From: Aplectana chamaeleonis
Lineage: Eukaryota > Nematoda > Chromadorea > Rhabditida > Cosmocercidae
Reading direction: 5' to 3'
Assembly (NCBI GenBank): GCA_029168955.1
Contig: JAPDOI010000364.1
Coordinates: 62,001-126,000 of the forward strand
DNA: 64,000 nt
Made by a program: the position numbers and the translations under genes. Under the pieces are notes generated by a model. The model had not been told where the DNA came from, searched no databases, and saw only the letters and a list, made by a program, of their open reading frames with translations. How positions within the stretch are numbered: the first letter of the stretch is position 1; each line of letters begins with the position of its first letter. Positions 21,416-32,835 of this stretch are shown one piece after another.

Positions 21416-23107
21416 TCAGAGCTGTCCGATTTTCTTGTAAAGAAATTAGGTTGATTCTATACCTAACCTTGTTTTTGAAGTTGATTATTGCGGTAGAGAG
21501 CCTATCACATTTTGATTTCCTATGAAATGCCACATATTCAGAGTTCTACTACCGTGGAGAAAAGAGCCTCTACAATTTGGGAAAAACGTAAAAACATAGA
21601 AGTTTCAAAAAAGCTGCCGGGATAAATAATTCTTCCCGGGAGAATCTGCTCTCTGCCGACGGGTCGCGAAATGCCTCACACGAGTACATTAGATTCCCGG
21701 GGCTTTGGAGGTATCTCGTCTAATTTTATCGCGAGAATTTACATAAACTACGGACATATCAGCCCCAGTTGGTGGAATTTTAGCTACGTCACCTTCAAGA
21801 ACTAAGGAAATTCTTGCCGAGAATGCGGGAAAAAGGGTGGAAGATTCTCGCCTTGATCGATCCACCCTGTCCTGATCAGTACTATAGGGCGATCTCCGCT
21901 GCGATCGACCGCACTGCCGTTTCTTCCCACGGCCTGCAGCGTCCCCGCGGTCAAATGTATCGTTGGCACGGTCTTCCAGAGAGCGGTTCGGGGTCATCCT
22001 CCACGATCAGCCACAGAGTATCGAGTAATCGATTCGCGAGAGGACTGGACCAGCACTACGAACGGCATCCATGCGTTCAGCGTAGCCAACGCGGGATGAG
22101 ATCGCTGTTCAACACAGGCTGTCGCTAATCCCATAACATGGTTGAGCAGGCCGTTGCGGCCGGTGACCAAAATTTTACGACCCCTCTGTGGACCAAAATT
22201 TTTACAACCCCCCCCCCTTTCTTGGGATGAAAAAAATTTCACGACCAAAATCGTGGCCCCTATAATTACTACTAAATCTCTTTAATTTGACATCTTGAAG
22301 TCCACATAACTCGCTACCTTCGCAGAATTATTCCTTTTTTAAGCCAATCCTCGTTGGGACCGGCGTTGAGCCATAGATACAACCCGGGGGTTACAGACGC
22401 AACGGTTATTTTTCATGGATAAAATTGGGGAAAAAATGAATTTACTTACCACTTACTAACTGCGCGACTTACTACTCCTGCCTCATTCTACCTTTCCAAG
22501 TGGTTGGAAGCTAAACGCCATTTTTTCCGAAAATTTTACGAGCCCACTCCCCCCCCCTCGAATTTTCATTTTTCCTCAAAAATTACCGGAATTTCTACGA
22601 CCTCCCCCGTTGCGACCTCTCGCAAGCCTGCCCTACACTGGCCCATAAATTCTCGCAACAATTAAGGCGAGAATTCAAGGGCTTAGCGACAGCGAGATTA
22701 AAATAGAGAATTTCGCCTTTGTTTTTGCGTGGAGTATGCTTAGGGCTTGCACCCTTACACCTTTGATGCAGTATATGCGGGCTTTAGCGAGCGTCGCGAG
22801 GACCCGAAAATTCCTGCACTACGGAATTAGAGAGCGTAACAGGCCGCTCCCTTGAAGGCACTTTGCTAGTTTTGAGCTGTTGAATACGAAAGGAAAACTT
22901 GACAGACGCACAGAAGGGTGCCCACAACGATCCATCGGTCGCACGAAAATGTGTATGGTGCCTCTATAGTTTGAACACGCAACGTAGTCGTCCAACAAAT
23001 AGCAGAAGTCTGTCAGCAACATCAATAAGGTTTCTTAAAAAAAACGCTCCCATCTGACCTACACCCACAAAGTTTCTTCCAAAAGCAAATATAAATAAAA
23101 ATTGTGT
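21416..23107. other. Unassigned DNA with homopolymer-C tracts
   Basis: No gene recognised. Words such as TTTTACGACC followed by C runs recur at 22170-22215 and 22530-22610. An AGGCACTTTGC sequence at 22855 may be a lone end of the TTAA MITE family. ORFs of up to 104 codons at 21689-22128 overlap on both strands without motifs. Confidence 0.4.
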
Positions 23108-23111
23108 TTAA

Positions 23112-23662
23112 AGGCAGTGGTCGCGATCAAACATGCTTGTGGTCTTTTTTTCTCTAAACCCTTTTGTGCGTCTCGAGTAGTAGGACCTATAAGAAAAAAT
23201 CGCGAAAAAACCACTGTTTTGGGCCAAATTTGAAGCCTGAACTTTCTTGTCTTTTGATGGTGGACGAGCCCACTCCACATCATCGGCATCGGTGACCTCT
23301 TTTATCAAGAACATCAGCTGGCTTGAAATTGAATTTCAATCAATGAACCTACGGATTTATATACAGATCTAGTCAAAAACATTGACTGAAGTGATGCTTT
23401 CATTGTTCAACTGTTTTTATTCGTTAAATTTGCATTTATTTCGTCCTCTGAATGTCGATGATTTTTGACTGCTCGGCATGAGACGGCGATCTTTTTTTCG
23501 TCATCGCTGTGCACGTGTGCACGAAACAGCTTCTTTGGGCCCTAGAAACTCTAATTCTAGCCCGTTTTTCACCGCTCTACCTTCATAGTTTTTGAGCTGT
23601 TTTTGATCTAAGCTGATTTTTGTAGTTTTTCTATAACGTTTTTCATCGTGACCACAGCCTTT
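23112..23662. mobile_element. TTAA-flanked MITE
   Basis: TTAA flanks (23108-23111, 23663-23666) and inverted ends AGGCAGTGGTCGCGATCAA and, read inward, AGGCTGTGGTCACGATGAA. It is the same family as the elements at 5517, 31818, 34799, 46391 and 47042. The interior is AT-rich and non-coding. Confidence 0.85.
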
Positions 23663-23789
23663 AAATAATAACTAAATACAAATACAGATTACCGGATGAG
23701 CGTAATTATTTTCGTGGAGTGTGATTGACAAGCAGTTTTTTGTAGTGAAGTTGTGAGATCCGACTTTGCGACAATGTTCGGATTTTGAA

Positions 23790-24204
23790 CTATTCGAATA
23801 TCCGACGTTTCGACTGTAGTCGGATATAACCCTTTCGAATATTCGACTTTTCGACTGTAGTCGGATATTGCACTTTTTCGAATATTCGACTTTTCGGCTG
23901 TAGTCGGATATCGCCCTTTTTCGAATATTCGACTTTTCGACTGTAGTCGGATATCGGACTTTTTCGAATATTCGACTTTTCGACAGTAGTCGGATATCGC
24001 ACTTTTTCGAATATTCGACTTTTCGACTGTAGTCGGATATCGCACTTTTTCGAATATTCGACTTTTCGACTATAGTCGGATATAGCACTTTTTCGAATAT
24101 CCGACTTTTCGAATAAAAAGTCGACTTTTTTATCCGACTGAAACAGTCGGATACTCATCCGATTATTCGATTCGGAACAAGTATAATACATATGTGGCGC
24201 ACTG
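23790..24204. repeat. 43-bp tandem array plus Tc-like terminus
   Basis: Eight to nine 43-bp units identical in type and orientation to 19160-19470 end in GAATAAAAAGTCGACTTTTT. They are followed by a short hairpin (CCGACTG AAA CAGTCGG) and the terminus, which reads inward as CAGTGCGCCACATATGTATT and ATACTTGTTCC. The terminus resembles the Tc3-like end at 17811. With 19135 it could bound one 5.07-kb element. Confidence 0.88.
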
Positions 24205-24353
24205 CGAACAAGGCTAAGTGAAATGTGCATTTCTGGAACTTTCCCGGATGTGGAATCCGAATATGACCATCGGAGCTACCTAGGATAGCTTTAGACGAAG
24301 TTATAGACGTTGTCCCCCTATTTCTTGTTGTTTGTTGAATATTTCCTAATATA

Positions 24354-24974
24354 AATTCTATCAAAAAGGGGTCTTCCAAGCGAAAGAGGTTTGGTTGGCG
24401 TCAGAAACGTCCCAACAAAAAGAGAACAATAGGTAAGTAGATTGAGGAGAGTCTACAAAAAGTGAACAATATTCTCTGAGAGTAATTTTTCTTGGTGAAC
24501 ACTTCTTAACAGCGGAAACAAACCGTTGTGGCATTTTACGATGATGGGTATAGTGTCTTTCGGAAAAAGCACTTCTATTCGTTTAGCGAGATTTTACGGG
24601 ATTACTCTTGCTTAATGCTGTATTTCTATTTTATTGTTTTGCTTCTCCTTACAGCAAGACCTAACAGTCTGTCTAAGTCTTTGCGACGTCATCTTCTATT
24701 CTGATGGTAAGAGTTAGGTTTACATGCACATACGTTTAAACGGTTCTTGCGTAATCAAGACCATTATTGGAACCACAGAAAGCTTCTGTGTAGAACACCG
24801 CAACGGTTTGTTTTCGCTGTTAAGAAGTGTTCACCAAGAAAAATTACTCTCAGAGAATATTGTTCACTTTTTGTAGACTCTCCTCAATCTACTTACCTAT
24901 TGTTCTCTTTTGTTGGGACGTTTCTGACGCCAACCAAACCTCTTTCGCTTGGAAGACCCCTTTTTGATAGAATT
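24354..24974. repeat. 178-bp near-perfect inverted repeat with 265-bp spacer
   Basis: The left arm 24354-24531, starting AATTCTATCAAAAAGGGGTC, is the near-exact complement of the right arm 24797-24974. Only a few mismatches were seen near the inner end, and the arms are otherwise unlike any other repeat in the window. The spacer contains a candidate exon (24655-24706). No target duplication is evident. It could be a foldback transposon or an inverted duplication of local sequence. Confidence 0.92.
24655..24706 (+). CDS. Candidate 52-bp internal exon inside an inverted repeat
   Basis: A pyrimidine-rich 3' splice site (gcttctccttacag) is followed by 52 bp that are open only in the frame starting at 24655, giving QDLTVCLSLCDVIFYSD. 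It ends at a good 5' splice site (GATG/GTAAGA) in phase 1. Both other frames hit stops. The protein is not recognised. The exon lies in the loop of the 24354-24974 inverted repeat. Support is from signals and frame only; a chance match is possible for so short an exon. Confidence 0.3.
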
Positions 24975-25116
24975 GTTCACTTTTATTGATATTACGAAGT
25001 AATATCTATGAAAAAATCTTCAATATTTTTCAAATAGCATTGATTGCTATAATAATCAGTAAGCAACAAACTTGTTGCGCACGCTACGAATTAAGCGCTA
25101 CTCACTTTCCACGACG

Positions 25117-28093
25117 TCCTGATGAAGTCATCAGATGCCCTATGTACTTTACATGACACCATGATGACGTCATCAGATGCACTATGTTCTTTACATGACA
25201 TCCTAATGACGTCATCAGATGCCCTATGTACTTTACATGACACCCTTTTGACGTCATCAGATGCCCTATGTACTTTACATGACACCTTGATGACGTCATC
25301 AGATGCCCTATGTACTTTACATGACATCCTGATGACGTCATCAGATGCCCTATGTACTTTACATGACACCCTGATGACGTCATCAGATGCCCTATGTACT
25401 TTACATGACACCCTTTTGACGTCATCAGATGCCCTATGTACTTTACATGACACCTTGATGACGTCATCAGATGCCCTATGTACTTTACATGACATCCTGA
25501 TGACGTCATCAGATGCCCTATGTACTTTACATGACACCCTGATGACGTCATCAGATGCCCTATGTACTTTACATGACACCCTTTTGACGTCATCAGATGC
25601 CCTATGTACTTTACATGACACCCTGATGACGTCATCAGATGCCCTATGTACTTTACATGACACCCTTTTGACGTCATCAGATGCCCTATGTACTTTACAT
25701 GACACCTTGATGACGTCATCAGATGCCCTATGTACTTTACATGACATCCTGATGACGTCATCAGATGCCCTATGTACTTTACATGACACCTTGATGACGT
25801 CATCAGATGCCCTATGTACTTTACATGACATCCTGATGACGTCATCAGATGCCCTATGTACTTTACATGACACCCTGATGACGTCATCAGATGCCCTATG
25901 TACTTTACATGACACCCTTTGACGTCATCAGATGCCCTATGTACTTTACATGACACCTTGATGACGTCATCAGATGCCCTATGTACTTTACATGACATCC
26001 AGATGACGTCATCAGATGCCCTATGTACTTTACATGACACCCTGATGACGTCATCAGATGCCCTATGTACTTTACATGACACCCTGATGACGTCATCAGA
26101 TGCCCTATGTACTTTACATGACACCCTGATGACGTCATCAGATGCCCTATGTACTTTACATGACACCCTGATGACGTCATCAGATGCCCTATGTACTTTA
26201 CATGACACCCTGATGACGTCATCAGATGCCCTATGTACTTTACATGACACCCTTATGACGTCATCAGATGCCCTATGTACTTTACATGACACCTTGATGA
26301 CGTCATCAGATGCCCTATGTACTTTACATGACATCCTGATGACGTCATCAGATGCCCTATGTACTTTTTACATGACATCCTGATGACGTCATCAGATGCC
26401 CTATGTACTTTACATGACACCCTGATGACGTCATCAGATGCCCTATGTACTTTACATGACACCCTTTTGACGTCATCAGATGCCCTATGTACTTTACATG
26501 ACACCTTGATGACGTCATCAGATGCCCTATGTACTTTACATGACACCCTGATGGCGTCATCAGATGCCCTATGTACTTTACATGACACCCTGATGACGTC
26601 ATCAGATGCCCAATGTACTTTACATGACATCCTGATGACGTCATCAGATGCCCTATGTACTTTACATGACACCCTGATGACGTCATCAGATGCCCTATGT
26701 ACTTTACATGACACCCTGATGACGTCATCAGATGCCCTATGTACTTTACATGACACCCTGATGACGTCATCAGATGCCCTATGTACTTTACATGACACCC
26801 TGATGACGTCATCAGATGCCCTATGTACTTTACATGACACCCTGATGACGTCATCAGATGCCCTATGTACTTTACATGACACCCTGATGACGTCATCAGA
26901 TGCCCTATGTACTTTACATGACACCCTGATGACGTCATCAGATGCCCTATGTACTTTACATGACATCCTGATGACGTCATCAGATGCCCTATGTACTTTA
27001 CATGACACCCTGATGACGTCATCAGATGCCCTATGTACTTTACATGACACCCTGATGACGTCATCAGATGCCCTATGTACTTTACGTGACACCCTTATGA
27101 CGTCATCAGATGCCCTATGTACTTTACATGACATCTTGATGACGTCATCAGATGCCCTATGTACTTTACATGACACCCTGATGACGTCATCAGATGCCCT
27201 ATGTACTTTACATGACATCTTGATGACGTCATCAGATGCCCTATGTACTTTACATGACATCTTGATGACGTCATCAGATGCCCTATGTACTTTACATGAC
27301 ACCCTGATGACGTCATCAGATGCCCTATGTACTTTACATGACACCCTGATGACGTCATCAGATGCCCTATGTACTTTTACATGACACCCTGATGACGTCA
27401 TCAGATGCCCTATGTACTTTACATGACACCCTGATGACGTCATCAGATGCCCTATGTACTTTACATGACACCCTGATGACGTCATCAGATGCCCTATGTA
27501 CTTTACATGACACCCTGATGACGTCATCAGATGCCCTATGTACTTTACATGACACCCTGATGACGTCATCAGATGCCCTATGTACTTTACATGACACCCT
27601 GATGACGTCATCAGATGCCCTATGTACTTTACATGACACCCTGATGACGTCATCAGATGCCCTATGTACTTTACATGACACCCTGATGACGTCATCAGAT
27701 GCCCTATGTACTTTACATGACATCCTGATGACGTCATCACATGCCCTATGTACTTTACATGACACCCTGATGACGTCATCAGATGCCCTATGTACTTTAC
27801 ATGACACCCTGATGACGTCATCAGATGCCCTATGTACTTTACGTGACACCCTTCTGACGTCATCAGATGCCCTATGTACTTTACATGACATCTTGATGAC
27901 GTCATCAGATGCCCTATGTACTTTACATGACACCCTGATGACGTCATCAGATGCCCTATGTACTTTACATGACATCTTGATGACGTCATCAGATGCCCTA
28001 TGTACTTTACATGACATCTTGATGACGTCATCAGATGCCCTATGTACTTTACATGACACCCTGATGACGTCATCAGATGCCCTATGTACTGAT
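25117..28093. repeat. 42-bp satellite, about 71 copies, each with a palindromic TGACGTCA
   Basis: The unit is TGATGACGTCATCAGATGCC, CTATGTACTTTACATGACAC and CC, 42 bp. Most units are identical, with variants at the unit junction (ACCCTGATG, ACCTTGATG, ATCCTGATG, ACCCTTTTG). The last type removes part of the TGATGACGTCATCA palindrome but keeps GACGTCA. Combinations of variants recur as blocks (for example 25240-25500 and 25560-25770), so there is higher-order structure. Single-base slips occur at about 25920, 26366 and 27376. As 42 is divisible by three, up to four frames on both strands stay open for hundreds of codons. The 5' edge (TCACTTTCCACGACGTCCTG at 25101-25120) matches the interior of the hAT at 53705-54814. 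Confidence 0.97.
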
Positions 28094-28125
28094 AGCCTGC
28101 GACCACTGGCAGTGGCTAGTGGCGC

Positions 28126-28186
28126 GAACGAGGAACGAGGGACGAGGGACGAGGGACGAGGGACGAGGAACAGGACACGAGGGACG
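28126..28186. repeat. 7-bp GAGGGAC minisatellite
   Basis: Eight or so units of GAGGGAC and near variants (GAGGAAC) directly follow the 42-bp array after about 30 bp of other sequence. Confidence 0.85.
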
Positions 28187-28189
28187 CGT

Positions 28190-30957
28190 TACAAGAAAAC
28201 TCGAATTTTAGCTAAGCTTCCGCCGATCTAACTTTGTTAATTTTCAATCGATTTGGCTCAAATTTTGTCAGCGGGTGTCTTCTATACTCTCTCACTTATA
28301 TCCAGAAGGAAATCTCTAGAAAATTTGTTTTACAGGTTTTATTAACTACTTTACCAAAATCTAAGTGATCACAAGTGCCAGGCAAAACCAAACCTCTCCA
28401 GCCGCTTCGCGGCTGGAGCGATAAAGTGAATCGGAGCGTTAGAGGATTCCTCATGGCGGTTTTATGGGGGTGCTGCTCACGAATCTAAAGTCCGTTTCTC
28501 AAGTTCCAAAGTCTTGAACATATTTTATTATAAGCTTACCATCTTAGGATTGTTTCCAATTTCAGGGACAAACGCGACTTTTGTCGATTCCTGGAAAGCT
28601 ATGATAGGTTTGACTCAATTTTTCTGGGGTTGATTTGAAGTGCTTAAAGCGAATTTGAGGTCTGCCTATGGATTTCCGATAGGTTACGGTAGGCTACGGT
28701 GTGTATGCGATAGTTCGGTCAAAGTCTCAGAATCGCATCAAAACAACATATTACACACCATAATCTACCGTACACTGAAGAATATTGACAAACCAGTTTC
28801 AGCTTTTCAGCAAGGTAAACTACCCCTGCATACAAGTTTTGAGCGGAATCGAATCTTTACCACTCTGAAAATTTCATGATGGGTGCCTAGCCCCCGGGGG
28901 GGGGGGCTTTGAAAAACGCTTATAACTCCTTTTAAAGCCCTTCTAGGCAGCTGAGGAGGGCACATTAGGATTCGACGCTCGATCTAGAAAAGTACATCTC
29001 TCCGGAATGGCCACCTTAACTAGAAGGAGTTCCCTTGCAGTTCCCGAACAATGAGCCCCCTACACGCCTTTTTTCTCCCTCTACGTGTTCTTCATAATTA
29101 CATGAGTTGTCGACTATCTTTGTGACTGTTTCCCACCTACTGCTTGACCCCACGGATTGGCCCGGGTCGTATCAGTGGGTGCAAGCGACCTCTTGTGACC
29201 TCTTGCTCACACTATGAGGTCAACCGATGCCGCCCCGTTTCCGCGATTAATCCCATCGACACAGTGCTTTCGCACAAGCTTTTCCCACCCATGCAGCCTT
29301 CTGTTCTGATTCCTCGTTTTTTAGTTCAGTTTGACTCGCCGTTCGCTAAGCCTTTAGGAGGTCGACTCGTGTTTGTCTCTTGTTATTTTGGTTCTATATT
29401 TCTTCTTTTTTCCGCCTGATTATTGCTGATAGTCTAGAAAATGTCTTACCCTTACCAGATTATTCTACATTCGAAAAGTTGGCTAGTCTGAGATTTTGAG
29501 AATGTTATAGGCCGTTACAGGCTGTTGAACAACTAAGATAGCTCCCAGTCCTCATTCTAAACTTTCTTCAACACTATTTCTCTCTTTGTTCCTAATTGCC
29601 ACATCCTTCCTCAACGATAGTTCCACTCCTTCCTGAGGATCTTTGGTAGAACTTCTTTATAATGTTCGACTGATGTCAGGTAAAAAGCGAGCTTCTTTGA
29701 TTTCTTTTTCATCTCGATCAATCTTCTCTTGCCGATTCGGGATAAAATGCACAGTGAACCGATCGCGATGACCGTTTTGGTTCCCTGTTCGGTGAAATTT
29801 CCGTTGACGCATCTTTTGGTGAGCCTATGATATAAAGTACATATGTGCACTGAGTTCGGGCCAATGCAAACTAAACTGTCAAGAGGGAATCAAAACGGTC
29901 AGCGCCATCCTTACCGTCTGAAGAAAGTAATTTTCACGGCCTCACTCTTATTTTAGTGAAATTATTCATTAATCTTCTGAATCTTGCAAAAACTTCTGCA
30001 ACAGTTTTCTTCATTTATTACTTTCATAAAATGGGTTCTCACCGTGAATAGTAATCCCAGGAAAACTGTTATGATATAGTTAGTCTGAAGATATGTATAA
30101 CTGGAAATACTTTTCATCGTGGTTTTTTCATATGAACTTTATAAAAGCTTTTGAGTAGTAATTCTTTTTTTTAATGTAAAGCGTTATGATGTTCAGTGAT
30201 TATGAATTTTAGTGTATCCGCTGCTCATGTTTTTCACATCTGTACCATTCCAATAGCATGAATCTATATAAATGTACGGTTAACCTAGTAAGAATTTCAA
30301 GTTTATATTTCGATGTGGCAGGATTTGTGTGAGATTATTTCGCTTATGGCGTGCTTATTTGTTGCGCTTGCGCTAACAATGCGATTGTCCAGTTGTCGTC
30401 CGATGGATGATGATTCCGTTGTTGCAGCAGCGAACACGCTTCGAATCCGCCGACAAAAACCGAAGATCACTTGAACCCACCTGGTCAGTTGGTCCATATA
30501 TGCATTAGCGTGCGCATAGTCGTCATGGGCGGGTTCGGCAGGGAGGCGAATCGGTCACTCATCCACTTCCTCTCACCAGCAGGGGATTTTCCGCTTGCAC
30601 AGCTCCGTTCGGTTGTGTTTAACATGGCATTCACTAAAATAACCGCCAATCCTAGAGAAAATCAGCGATTTTGCGTTTTTTCAATCTGTTCCATTCCAGA
30701 AATTTTCGCACATTCCTGCCACAGATGACGGTGGATAAGGCCTCTCATAACAGTGCCTACTGAAGCGCTTCCTTGAAGAAGTGGTCTTTTTTTTCAAATA
30801 GCATCCTGGAATGGATAGCAACATGCTATCAAATACCGCTGTTCACAGTTAACCTGAAAAATTTTCTTGTGAAACCATGAGTGTTAAATTTTCCTACGTA
30901 ACAGTGATTACCCTGCATGCAATTGTTTGGCTGAGTACGAACTCCACAGAACTTTGA
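28190..30957. other. Sparse unassigned DNA
   Basis: Apart from the candidate exon at 28566-28607 I recognise no gene. A run of C then about twelve G lies at 28889-28906. ORFs at 29144-29419 (plus) and 29611-29850 (minus) are short and without motif or splice context. 30340-30620 is a more balanced GC region with no clear frame. Confidence 0.4.
28566..28607 (+). CDS. Candidate short internal exon
   Basis: The acceptor ttgtttccaatttcag ends at 28565. The following 42 bp read, in the phase left open by the 24655-24706 exon, TNATFVDSWKAMI and then a GTTTGA donor in phase 1. The frame closes at a TGA about 20 bp after the donor. The acceptor is good and the donor is weak. If joined to the 24.7-kb exon the junction codon is GGG (Gly). 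The pairing would place the whole 25-28 kb satellite in one intron. The protein is unrecognised. Confidence 0.2.
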
Positions 30958-30965
30958 ATCGGTAC

Positions 30966-31221
30966 CAGGGATGTGCGAAAATTTTTCGAATCGAAATCGA
31001 AGAATGAAGATTTTTGTACCGAAACCGAATTTTCTGGCACAGATAGGCCATGTGGAGTGCGACCATTTTTCGAAAAATTTTCGGGTTTTCTATTGATTTT
31101 CCAAAAAAAAAAAAACGAAAAACTGAAAAAGTGTGTTTTTGCAACGCAGCATAGTGTAGCGGAGCATTCTACAATTTTTTCATCGAAACTTTCGTTTTTG
31201 GTTTTTTTTTGCACACCCGTG
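30966..31221. mobile_element. hAT MITE, 256 bp
   Basis: The ends are CAGGGATGTGCGAAAATTTT and, read inward, CACGGGTGTGCAAAAAAAAA, flanked by an exact 8-bp duplication ATCGGTAC (30958-30965 and 31222-31229). The interior is AT-rich with GAAAACCGAAA-type words. Overlapping ORFs of 78-108 codons on both strands are accidental. Confidence 0.93.
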
Positions 31222-31813
31222 ATCGGTACCCCATTCTTCGGATGTTACCATGCAACGCTAACCTTACTTCCACACAACCTAATGAGCTTTAAACAATAAT
31301 ATAGGAAGGCCATTCAATGATTATTGCAAAGTTATTCATTTTCATTTATTACTTCCCAGCACTGAACTGATTTGTAATCGTTTCCGCGTCCAGCTTGCAC
31401 CTGGCTCGCCCCCATATAGTGCATACATGGTTAGGTAAATGGCATCTCCTTGGAACTACTGTTTCCTCCTCATCGTAGTCCTCATAGTCCTCTACAACTT
31501 CTTGTCATTAGGAGGGAATAAGGAATGTCGGGAAGCTGGGCGGAGGTGGAATGAGTGGTTCCACCCTACTTCCTTCTGAAGGTTATTCTGTATATGAAGA
31601 ATAGATGCACCTTATATTCAATACTGTGGATGCTATCTATGCACAAAATTTAAGTGTCCCTCGGTAAAAATGCATGAGGAATGCGCTAAATAACAAGTTG
31701 TAACCACGACGGGAGGTCCATGACTTACAAGTCAAGGAACTCCACAGGTCTAATTCGAATGCATCGTTCATACTTAGCAACAGAAAGTAAATTCTGGTCG
31801 AACTGTTAGTCAA
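31222..31813. other. Unassigned DNA
   Basis: No ORF, repeat or signal was recognised between the hAT MITE and the TTAA MITE. Confidence 0.5.
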
Positions 31814-31817
31814 TTAA

Positions 31818-32313
31818 AGGCAGCAGACACGCTCGAAAAAGTTGTTGTGATAACTACGTTTCTGAAGTCGAATGGCTCCTTGTAGACCGCTCACGCCGTT
31901 GGAAGCGCCAAAAACGAGTCAAAACTACTAAATTTTAGCAATGCAAATCGAAAAATTCCTGCAACCCCGCCCCTAAGCTTCGAAAACCCCGCCCCAAAAT
32001 ACAAACTCGTCCAGGTTGATAGTACTAATACGGTCACTTTGGCTGGTTTTTGATGCTTCCAACGAGGTGAACGTTCCAGTACAGACTGTAAGAGTATATC
32101 GGCATCTCTATCTCAACCGTTTTGTTGATAATATTCGCTGTTTCAACCGCGCGCCGTAAAACTCGTCCACTTTCACCTGATAATAAAATAACCGTTATTC
32201 CTCTATTTGCACACATTTTTCGTTCGTTTTTTCGTCAGTTTCCAATACAATCAGCTCCAAACCTTTGACTTATGTCATAAAATCGATACCATTTTTGAGC
32301 GTATCTGCTGCCT
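31818..32313. mobile_element. TTAA-flanked MITE
   Basis: TTAA at 31814-31817 and 32314-32317, with ends AGGCAGCAGACACGCTCGAA and, read inward, AGGCAGCAGATACGCTCAAA. These are the best-preserved TIRs of this family in the window. The interior is non-coding. Confidence 0.9.
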
Positions 32314-32394
32314 TTAATCGAATGGGGAGGAGGAGGTCTACGATACATGTGATCGACAGCTATTTCAATAAATGCCACCGATTCCACTCATTCG

Positions 32395-32835
32395 TTAAAT
32401 CTCTTTTGATGCACAATTAGTCTGACTGTATCGTAGAGAGGCCGCTCCGGCTCTTTTTTTTTCGAAACGAACTTTTTCAAGTTCCGCCCTCCTCGATTGC
32501 TCCGCGATTCGGTTCTTTCCTTGTAGATGCACCAACATTTTCAGTGTTGTAGGGTTCCTACAAAGGAATGGCCAGATCAAGTCATCGAAACTGCACATTC
32601 AGCCATGTATTTCTCATCCACTGAACTCCTTGTACTTGTAGAGGCCCCATCCAGCTGCCCGAGTAATACCAAAAAAAATATGACTCAAAGAGTTACGAGC
32701 CCTGTGTGTGTACCAATTACCTACCATAACCTGTCGTAGTCTTCCGAAAGCCTGCAAGCGGACTTTGTTTTTGTGTTCAGCGCCCAAATAATTCACCTGG
32801 GCGACGGTTGATCGGAAAAAATAAATTTCTTTCAA
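32395..32835 (-). CDS. Candidate host exon pair, unrecognised protein
   Basis: Two minus-strand ORFs lie in the same frame. The upper one (32614-32835) includes LRQVMVGNWYTHRARNS and GITRAAGWGLYKYKEF. The lower one (to 32395) includes NPTTLKMLVHLQGKNRIAEQ, SRRAELEKVRFEKKRAG, then a stop at the end of CASKEI. They are separated by two stops in about 45 bp. A T-rich acceptor TTCCTTTGTAG precedes the lower ORF, and a possible GTACAAG donor after GWGLY would join them in frame with a small intron of about 65-85 bp. The charged, helical look of the lower part favours real coding. The donor is weak, and the plus strand also has an open frame (32527-32739), so strand and structure are uncertain. Confidence 0.28.

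Noticed and set aside
25117..28093. CRISPR-like array
   Set aside because: There are no unique spacers between repeats; the whole 42-bp unit repeats, and the surrounding DNA is eukaryotic.
25091..28231. ORFs of 230-617 codons on both strands made of 14-residue repeats (SDALCTLHDTLMTS type)
   Set aside because: The 42-bp period is a multiple of three and the unit lacks stops in several frames, so long ORFs are automatic. Frame slips inside the array would break any true protein.
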